Shown in pieces: positions 54,199-61,206 of a stretch of 64,000 bases of DNA. Numbering within the stretch: position 1 is the stretch's first letter; every line of letters starts with the position of its first letter. The stretch is taken from positions 1,302,001 to 1,366,000 of the forward strand of contig NZ_CP060084.1 of assembly GCF_014211975.1 (NCBI RefSeq), written 5' to 3'. The notes under the pieces are model-generated. The model had not been told where the DNA came from. It was given only the letters and a program-made list of their open reading frames with translations, and did not search any database. The translations under genes were made by a program, and so were the position numbers. This stretch comes from Teredinibacter haidensis (GTDB taxonomy: Bacteria > Pseudomonadota > Gammaproteobacteria > Pseudomonadales > Cellvibrionaceae).

Positions 54199-54506
54199 GA
54201 AGAACTTCAGCGTTTGCGCAGAGAAAACAAGCGTCTACAAGAGGAAATGGCTTTTCAAAAAAAGGCTGCTGCGTACTTTGCGAACGACCAAAAGTGAAGT
54301 AGGCCGTCATTTGAATGCACGTTGGGCAATTCACGATAGCGTTGATGTGTCGAGTGTTGGGCGTATCTCGATCAGGTTTCAATCGTTGGCGAAAAAGGCC
54401 AAAAAGCTTGAGGGCATCCCGTCGAGAGCAAATGGAGGTGCCAGTAAGAGAAACGTATGAAGAATTCGAAGCGGCCTACCGGGCGCCAAAATTACAAAAG
54501 AGTTGA
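54199..54506 (+). pseudogene. IS3 family transposase remnant (orfA end and orfB start)
   Basis: 54199-54297 reads EELQRLRRENKRLQEEMAFQKKAAAYFA, the coiled-coil end of an IS3 OrfA. 54315-54506 reads MHVGQFTIALMCRVLGVSRSGFNRWRKRP, the HTH_21 start of OrfB, then frameshifts (GAKITKELN in the next frame) and is cut off. No integrase core remains. A lone GTTATGC at 54544-54550 resembles an R' core, but has no partner. Confidence 0.8.
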
Positions 54507-54544
54507 ATCAACTCTTACGGCTTGCTACCCAGGTTGCCGAGGCG

Positions 54545-55456
54545 TTATGCGTTCCCGCCAAGCCCCAACTTAGCGACTTTCTGACTAAGAGTACTTCGAG
54601 CAATGCCCAGTATTTCTGATGCGTGGGTGATATTGCCAGATGTTTTGGCCAGGGTTTCTTCAATAATTCGTGATTCCAGCTCCAGGAGAGCCTGCTTTAA
54701 ACCGTTTTCTGGACAGGCTAAGTTAGTCGCTATTGTGTAAACAGATTTGTTCTCACGTGTTTTTGGGATAAAGCTCAAGAACACATATTGGTTTTTCTCT
54801 GTGCTTGTAAAAAAAAGGATCCAGATGGTTAAACATACGGTGACAGAAATAAAACCAGAGGCATTTATTTTAAAACCCAAGGCCATTAACAATACAACTA
54901 AAATTGCAATTGTTGCCATTGGGGCGAAAGCAAACATATAGGTTTTAGCAAGAGTTCTAGCGCTACGCTGTTTGCTAGTTAATATCGTAAACCCTAAAAC
55001 ACAGACCATAGTGACTAGGGGTACTAGTAATCCCAGCTGAATAACAATATAAAAAGGGCCTGAAATGCGTGTAATGGAATAGCCTATACTTTGAGCCCCG
55101 GCAATAGCAGCACCGGGAGTTAGTAATACGGCTTCGACAAACAGAAAAACAGTGCCCAAAGGATATAGCCACCACTTGGTTTTTATTGTTGTATTGGTCA
55201 GCGTCAGCGCTAGGGTAGAGTACGCGGCAATCAGGGCAAATGCATAATAAATAATGAGTGCTGTAAGCCCGTCGCCTTGATTGTTTGCAACACGAAAAAC
55301 ACCCAGTTCGCAAATATTCATTACTATAAATGCGATAGATATTGCATAAATAATGGGCGACGCCTTATATATTAGCCCCTTGACATTCCAAAGGGCTAAT
55401 ATTTTAAGCGCTAACGCTAATACACTAATTAGTACAAGGTACTGCACTGAAATCAA
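54545..55456 (-). CDS. Membrane protein with C-terminal Fis-type helix-turn-helix
   Basis: 303 aa. Seven or so hydrophobic helices fill residues 1-220 (ISVQYLVLISVLALALKIL through FISVTVCLTIWILFF), resembling the 7TM sensor part of some histidine kinases. A short cytoplasmic region is followed by a Fis-family HTH at about 255-300: ALLELESRIIEETLAKTSGNITHASEILGIARSTLSQKVAKLGL. So a membrane-bound DNA-binding regulator without kinase or AAA+ domain. Its start overlaps the upstream ketosynthase gene by 32 bases, so they form one operon; it may sense lipids or membrane state. Confidence 0.82.
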   Translation of the reverse strand: MISVQYLVLISVLALALKILALWNVKGLIYKASPIIYAISIAFIVMNICELGVFRVANNQGDGLTALIIYYAFALIAAYSTLALTLTNTTIKTKWWLYPLGTVFLFVEAVLLTPGAAIAGAQSIGYSITRISGPFYIVIQLGLLVPLVTMVCVLGFTILTSKQRSARTLAKTYMFAFAPMATIAILVVLLMALGFKINASGFISVTVCLTIWILFFTSTEKNQYVFLSFIPKTRENKSVYTIATNLACPENGLKQALLELESRIIEETLAKTSGNITHASEILGIARSTLSQKVAKLGLGGNA

Positions 55457-56447
55457 GTCCTATCTGACAGATGCTTAATCCGCTTCCGGCTCCCAAAAAC
55501 AGTATTTTTTCATTCGTTTTTGGTCTATTTGCATCGTAGTTTACCGCAAATGTAGCACTAGTCAAATTACCATAATAGTCATAGGTGATAGGCGCCTTAT
55601 CAATTGGCACGTTAGCCATCTGCGTCATTTTCCTGTGGGGCCTCGCACCAACCTGATGGCAGTAGAGCGCACCTATATTCTCGGGGTGCCATCCAAGCGA
55701 CGCATAGGTGCCGGGCATCATCTTTTGATGCTCGTCGATCATTGCCCTGCTGATAGTTTCCATGTTCATTTCAAATTCAATGTAGCCGTCTTGCTGTTTG
55801 GCATAACACAGATTGGCATGTACGGAGTTAGTTTTGAATCGCATGACATCTAGTTTGGGTCCGCCGCCAGACTTGGTGATCACGAAAGCTCCACCAGCAT
55901 CACCGACAGTAAATGCACCCAGGAGGCGACGCAGGTTTTCCTTGGACCTATTAGTCGCTAACTGCTTAATAACATCATAGGTTACTACGCTGGGCTTTTC
56001 TCCCGTACAAATGAGGATGTTTTCGGCTGCGCCGCTTCCGATATACAAGTCTGCTATGGATAATCCATTGAGCAAGCCAAGGCAGGCATTGGATATATCC
56101 AGGCATGCTGCGTTGTGCGCGCCTAACATAGCCTGTATTTCATGGGCGGTAGACGGCTCTGGATACTCCGTATCAATCCCGCAATAGATAACACCGTCGA
56201 TATCGGTGGATTCTATATTCGCATCCGCAATTGCTTTTTGCGAAGCCTTATAAGCCAGGGTGGCGTACGTTTCCTTCGGGGGGGCTACGCGCCGCTCTTT
56301 TATTCCGGTGCATCTCTCGAGGAAGTCAAAGCGCACACCAACGGCATCCGATTTAGCTTCACGCATTAACTCTTCTGAAGATACGACGGTTTGGGGCAGG
56401 TATGCGCCTGCCCCTGAAAGCCATGAATTACCTTTTTGATTAATCAT
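55425..56447 (-). CDS. 3-oxoacyl-ACP synthase III-like ketosynthase
   Basis: 340 aa from the ATG at 56445-56447, preceded on its strand by TAGGAGAATAA; a longer frame starting at 56528 is rejected. Thiolase fold with the KAS III triad: Cys122 (DISNACLGLLNG), His264 (CHQVGARPH) and Asn294 (YYGNLTSATF). GDAGGAFVI and GAGSGLSICQIGL match conserved loops. Catalyses Claisen-type condensation of an acyl-CoA or acyl-ACP; substrate unclear. Some KAS III homologues in natural-product loci act as acyltransferases or in polyene and resorcinol pathways. Close to a PKS on the right. Confidence 0.87.
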   Translation of the reverse strand: MINQKGNSWLSGAGAYLPQTVVSSEELMREAKSDAVGVRFDFLERCTGIKERRVAPPKETYATLAYKASQKAIADANIESTDIDGVIYCGIDTEYPEPSTAHEIQAMLGAHNAACLDISNACLGLLNGLSIADLYIGSGAAENILICTGEKPSVVTYDVIKQLATNRSKENLRRLLGAFTVGDAGGAFVITKSGGGPKLDVMRFKTNSVHANLCYAKQQDGYIEFEMNMETISRAMIDEHQKMMPGTYASLGWHPENIGALYCHQVGARPHRKMTQMANVPIDKAPITYDYYGNLTSATFAVNYDANRPKTNEKILFLGAGSGLSICQIGLDFSAVPCTN

Positions 56448-56829
56448 ATTTATTCTCCTAGTTAAAGTGTTTTCGCGTTGTTTTCGCGTGCCCCATATTA
56501 AATAGAAAAATGTATGTATAAAAATCAATTTATTGGCGCCTAATTCAGCGTTGAAAAATGGGCATTAGGTGTTTTTTGGTTTTTTTTTGTACTTAAAAGG
56601 CAATTACTTTTAGTAAGTACGAATATCCGCAATAAAGACGCGCTTTTCGATACTTTTTGTAGAATTGTGGCGTATGTATCTGACATATGGCGCATAAATA
56701 CCGTCGAGAATACGACCGAAACCCATTTGATGTGGCCCTCTTGACACCTAATAGAATGGAATTAATCTCGAATTAGAGAAAATCCACGTGAGCTTGGCGA
56801 GATAAACCGTCTTCGCAGCGAAAAATGAG
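56448..56829. other. Intergenic region upstream of the ketosynthase
   Basis: About 380 bp, AT-rich near the ketosynthase start. Contains a T-run (56579-56588) and an inverted pair GTACTTAAAAG...CTTTTAGTAAGTAC at about 56588-56619 that could be a terminator or operator. No gene seen. Confidence 0.4.
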
Positions 56830-56835
56830 GTGTCT

Positions 56836-57093
56836 ATGAACAATATTGATGCGGGTGATAAAATGATAAGGAACGATAACGGTGTTGATAATATGATTTC
56901 GAAGTTGCTTGAAAGTATTCCTCCTGCGCAGGTTCGCTCTCTAATTGAATTTTCTAAATCTATTGAGTCTTCATTTTTTGTCACCGCCTCAGATCTGCGG
57001 CCGGTTTCATGTGTCTTGAACGAAAGAAAAGAGGGGGCTAACGTCAAAAGAGGTACAAACCGCGCAACTCTTTCTCTCGTCTCTGTGCGCTGA
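56836..57093 (+). CDS. Short hypothetical ORF before the IS66 remnant
   Basis: 85 aa from ATG 56836 (GTG at 56830 is possible) with GAGG nearby. Begins MNNIDAGDKMIRNDNGVDNMISKLLESIPPAQVRSLIEF; the C-terminal third is basic and runs toward the IS66 region, so it may be a gene start cut off by the insertion. Not recognised. Confidence 0.35.
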   Translation: MNNIDAGDKMIRNDNGVDNMISKLLESIPPAQVRSLIEFSKSIESSFFVTASDLRPVSCVLNERKEGANVKRGTNRATLSLVSVR

Positions 57094-57212
57094 AACCAGC
57101 CGCGACATAAGAAAAATAGGTAGACGGCCGGTAACCGCCAAACCAACGACACCCTGCGAAACATACATTAAAGAGCGGACTGTTTAGCTTACTTTAAATT
57201 CAGGAGGCTACT

Positions 57213-57320
57213 ATGTCCAAGCGCCGCTCTTACGATTGGCCTCAGCTCTTTGTAGAATTCGAGCAAAAAGGCCGTTCTCAAATCGATTTCTGTAAGCTCG
57301 CCCTAAGTGCTTCAGCTTAA
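57213..57320 (+). pseudogene. tnpA: IS66 TnpA fragment
   Basis: MSKRRSYDWPQLFVEFEQKGRSQIDFCK, the N-terminal helix-turn-helix of IS66 accessory protein TnpA, ends at a premature stop after 35 codons. Preceded by AGGAGG. Confidence 0.7.
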
Positions 57321-57486
57321 AGCTCTCCAAGCGCAATACCTAGGAAGGTGGGGCGTTTACAATGGCGATTGTTAAACCAGAGATTGGCTCAACTCAAAGC
57401 CTGATTTTGGAGGTGGGTAATTGCAAAATTCACTGCCCAACTTCCATTCCCTTACCGTCCTTTATATCACTGATTCAGTCTTTTGC

Positions 57487-57651
57487 ATGATTCGTTGGGC
57501 TGAAGATTGTCCGATCTATCTGCATCGAGATCCGGTAGACTTCCGTAAAGCGATAAATGGTTTAGCGGTAATTGTTAGCGAAGAGCTGGCGTTGGACGTT
57601 TACGATAAAGCCTTGTTCGTATTCCGCGACCAACTCAAAAAGTTGTGCTGA
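57487..57651 (+). pseudogene. tnpB: IS66 TnpB (Orf2) fragment
   Basis: AEDCPIYLHRDPVDFRKAINGLAVIV followed by ALFVFRDQLKKL is the IS66 Orf2 signature (YLxxxPVDFRKxINGL, LFVFxxR). It stops after 54 codons where the intact protein has about 115. Confidence 0.8.
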
Positions 57652-57939
57652 GATAGCAGGGACTTCGCCGTTTGGCAGAAGCGTCTGGAATAGGATAAGT
57701 TTAAATAGCCCCGAAAAAAACCGTTCGCAACCTTGTCAATTACCTGTGAGTAATGGCACTGGCTATTGCGCGGTTTTGATGTTGCAAAGTTCAAACCCAC
57801 AAACAATTGAAATTTACCGACGTCGCTTAATGTTGTTGTTAATGGCCGCTATGAACGATACAGCGGCTCTACAAAAATAAAATGAGTTGTTGCGTGAAAA
57901 ACTCGTTGAGCGTAATACGCAAATCTCCGTTCTCAACGA

Positions 57940-59305
57940 ATAAATCAAACACCTTCTCAGTAAACGTTTTGGTTCTTCCAGTGAAAAATCGTCACCTGAC
58001 CAGCTAGGCCTGTTTGATGAAGCCGAATGCGAAGAATCTGGCAGGACAACAGTTAAAAGCCATTCCGGTACCCACACGCCGGGTGTCAGCATCCCCGACA
58101 ATCTCCCTCGTGAAGAAATTGTTCACGATCTACCCTAAGCAGAGAGGGGCTGCCCGCCCAATGGCACCGAACTCAAAACATTGGCAGCGACGATCAAGAA
58201 CAGTTGTAGATCATTCCGGCCAAAATCAAAGTTGTACGCCACACGCGTTTAAAGTACGAGAACCACATAGTCCCTGCAAGTAAGTCGAAACAGCCCATCG
58301 AAAAGATCATTGCCAGCCCAAGCTTACTCTCCTACATCGCTACGGAGAAATACGCGGATGCTTTGCCCCTATATCGTCAGAGTGAGATATTCAAGCGTAT
58401 CGGTATTGAACTAGGTCGAACCAATATGGCCGACTGGATGGTGAAGTGTGGTGAACTAGTGCAGCCACTAATTAATCTACTGATTGATCATCCACATAAA
58501 CAGCCATGCCTGCACGTGGATGGAACAACCTTACAAGTGTTAGACGAGCCCGGCAAAACGGCACAGAGAAAAAGTTATATGTGGGTTATGGGCAATACCG
58601 GTCATCGGCGATCATGTGTGTTCCGATACTCGCAGTCAGCAGGCCCCTCTAAACCTGCTCAGTCAAGACAACACTGGCATTACGGCTGAGGGCTAAGAAA
58701 GATATCAAAAAATCCTGCGATCAATACCAAATAGAACGTTTTGGCCGCATGGCCCATGCGCGTAGGAAGTTTAAAGACGCAAGCCCTAAAAAAATGGGAA
58801 AACCGGCAAAGCCGATCAAGCACTGGCCCATATTCAAAAACGTTACGCCATTGAAAAGAAAGTAAAAGACGAACCGCCAGATAGACGTTACGAAATAAGA
58901 CAAAAAGAAGCCACGCCCACACTCGATAAACTCAAAGCGTGCATGGAAAAGATCTTACTTGCGGTTGCCCCCAAAACGGCCATAGGCAATGCGTTGGTGT
59001 ATCTGAAAAACCAGTGGGATCGATTAATCACTTACCTAGAATATGGCTGCTACTCCATCGACAACAATGGGGATGAACGTGCAATACGTCCGTTTACTAT
59101 TGGTCGAAAAAACTGGATGTTTAGCAAAATCCAGGCTGGCGCGAAGGCAAGTGAAAATCTGTACAGTTTGATTGAAACTGCCAAAGCTAACGACCTGAAT
59201 ACGTACGACTACTTGCAGCACATTTTTAAAGATCTGCCCAACGCACAAAATATTGAGCAGGTTGAAGCACTGTTACCTTGGAATATTGAGCTCGGCAATT
59301 TCTAA
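57940..59305 (+). pseudogene. tnpC: IS66 transposase (TnpC) remnant
   Basis: Fragments in several frames: KRFGSSSEKSS (about 57965), IEKIIASPSLLSYIATEKYADALPLYRQ (about 58300-58380), HVDGTTLQVLDEPGK, and a C-terminal open piece from 58943 with LVYLKNQWDRLITYLEYGC, DNNGDERAIRPFTIGRKNWMF and a final EALLPW. These are the DDE_Tnp_IS66 core and C-terminal extension. No intact frame. Confidence 0.85.
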
Positions 59306-61206
59306 AGAAAAGAAATAGTACTTCGTTAATTCAGTAGAGGGTTATAGTGAGTGTCTATGGACTCATATGGTTGTCGATATTATGCCATCAATGTTTTTAG
59401 GTTGATCAGGGCGTCAGGGGTCATCGCTCTTAACTAGGGCGATCGTCTTTCTGGCCGCTATACCGCCACATTCATTATCAGAAAAAGGAGTGAGCCACCT
59501 ATAGGCGCGCTTTCTATAATGCGGAAAAAACGTCGTCACACGTGAATTGTACGGTTCCCCCCCCTTAACAGGAAACTATCATTTAAGATTTTAATCCTGT
59601 TAACCTTCTGACGGTTTAGATGGAAGATAAAATCTTCCTAAATCTGGCAGGATCAATACTATTTATTAGCGAAATTATTTAAACTATTCTCTCCTGTCGA
59701 CAATTTTTACTGGTTGTATATAGTCGATATAGATTGTAATACTAAATTTAAGCTACAGCATCCATATTTGTATTCGCCTCGAAATATACACCTTTCTTAA
59801 ATTTACAGCCGGCCAACAATGGCTCGACTACCGAATTATTTTAACAATCCCCTATGTTAATAACCCGTGATTTATATCAGCAACCCAATAACAATTTTCT
59901 GCGCTGCTTCGTGCGGATTGATATGCCTTACAAAATTGTAGCAAGGAATAAGAATAAGTTGATCAAAAGAGTGTTTCTCGCCATTCATAGGGTGGGATTT
60001 TTTTCGCTAAAGATATTTATCGGGAGAAATGGTTTCTGAACGGGTTATGCTAAAGTGTCATGCATTTAAAACGCAGGGGAATTCAGCCGGATATTTCCGA
60101 CAATTAAAATTATATCGTTAATTCCCTATGTAAAATCAGGAAGGTGCTATACACCCACTAATATCAATGTATATATTAATTATATGTCCTAGGGGGAGCG
60201 CATCTTCTGCAGTAGGGTGTATTGGCGTTAATTTTATTTTCTATAGGACGTTTCCATCTTGTTGGGTGGGGTCTGCCATTTTTATTTGGGTTTTGTTGGT
60301 TCGAAATTGGTGCGCCAATATGAATATTTAAACGCCTTTATCCTTGCTCTATTAGTTTTGGCTAATGTAGTGTGTATAGGCGAGATTTTAAAATTACCGG
60401 TTTTTTTGAAGCGCCCACCTACACATGACCTGCAGGCAAAACTCCATACCTTTACCATCTAAATAAAGTTCGACTATTAAGTCATGACGTGGAAATATTT
60501 AAAGTGGCGCTATAAGCGCTGCTATCATTTTATCTATCCTATTGCTTTCTATTTTTTTAATTTATTTTTTTGTTAATAGAATTGAAACATGCTTGTCATC
60601 TGAGCGCGGATTGGGTTACATTGGCGCCTTGATGACTTGAGTATTGATAAGCATTAAGTCATAGGAGCGCGACCGCAGTGTCGTGTGACAAATATATAAC
60701 AATAAAAAGTATTACCATTTGTTTTAGCTATTCATTTTTTTGTCATACCGTGGTTGTAGCATTGGCGGCGGTCAGAAGGGTGACAAATTAAATGAGTAAT
60801 TTTCAACTCAATGGATTTATCAGTGTTTATCTTTTGAAAAGATGTATTGTGTTTTAAAAAATATATCTAGTCGATGACCCATTTGGGTTAATGGCAATGA
60901 TTGTTTGTTGTTGGTCGCTCTGAAAGTAAGCGCGCCATAATTATCGCTTTGCTGTCGGAAAAACCATAAAGGGGCGGCAGTGTTCTCGTTTCGGATCGGT
61001 TCAAAATAGTAGTCCGTTGCTAGACAGGCAATACACTTAAATGACAGATTTAATACTCCCATAAAGTCCGAACTTGGGGTTCTGGTTTTCAAAAAAATAG
61101 GCTTTAGAAGTTTCTGGCAATATTAAATGTGCCAGGGAAGCGGTCGTTTGCCTTTTTTTTGTGAGTAGTAATTTATTAATCTTCGTATATTTTTTGGTGA
61201 GATAAA
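59306..61206. other. 1.9 kb region without a recognisable gene, upstream of the PKS
   Basis: Only short unsupported frames are open (60 to 90 codons, no ribosome-binding sites, no familiar motifs). Base composition becomes AT-rich toward 60500-60600. It may hold the PKS promoter and leader. A CCCCCCCC run at 59561-59568 is the only striking low-complexity tract. Confidence 0.5.

Larger units (their letters stand above)
1..54199 (+). mobile_element. Superintegron gene-cassette array (distal part, about 92 cassettes)
   Basis: Successive cassettes are separated by attC sites that begin with an R'' core containing TAACAA and end with an R' core containing CGTTA. Crossovers (G|TT) can be placed at every boundary from 112/113 to 53738/53739. 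Most genes read + with attC downstream, so the integrase/attI end lies to the left, outside the window. Lengths run from about 360 to 1,900 bp. The array is interrupted at about 49,349-52,295 by a CdiA fragment plus IS110 debris, and ends at about 54,090-54,199 in truncated pieces. No integrase gene is present. Confidence 0.95.
57213..59305 (+). mobile_element. Decayed IS66 family element
   Basis: Pieces of the three IS66 genes lie in order and orientation but with many stops and frameshifts: TnpA start (57213-57320), TnpB (57487-57651) and TnpC fragments (about 57940-59305). Precise terminal repeats could not be fixed by eye; GTAACCGCCAAACCAACG near 57130 may be close to the left end. Confidence 0.8.

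Noticed and set aside
1..54199. Integrase gene (intI) or attI site
   Set aside because: None found on either strand; cassette orientation places the platform left of the window.
54975..55313. Reverse Cys/Tyr/Ser-rich ORF inside the Fis-type regulator
   Set aside because: Out-of-frame shadow of the membrane protein gene at 54545-55456.
56748..57164. Reverse ORF of 138 codons
   Set aside because: Overlaps the IS66 flank and the opposite short ORF, with no motif and no ribosome-binding site; probably chance.
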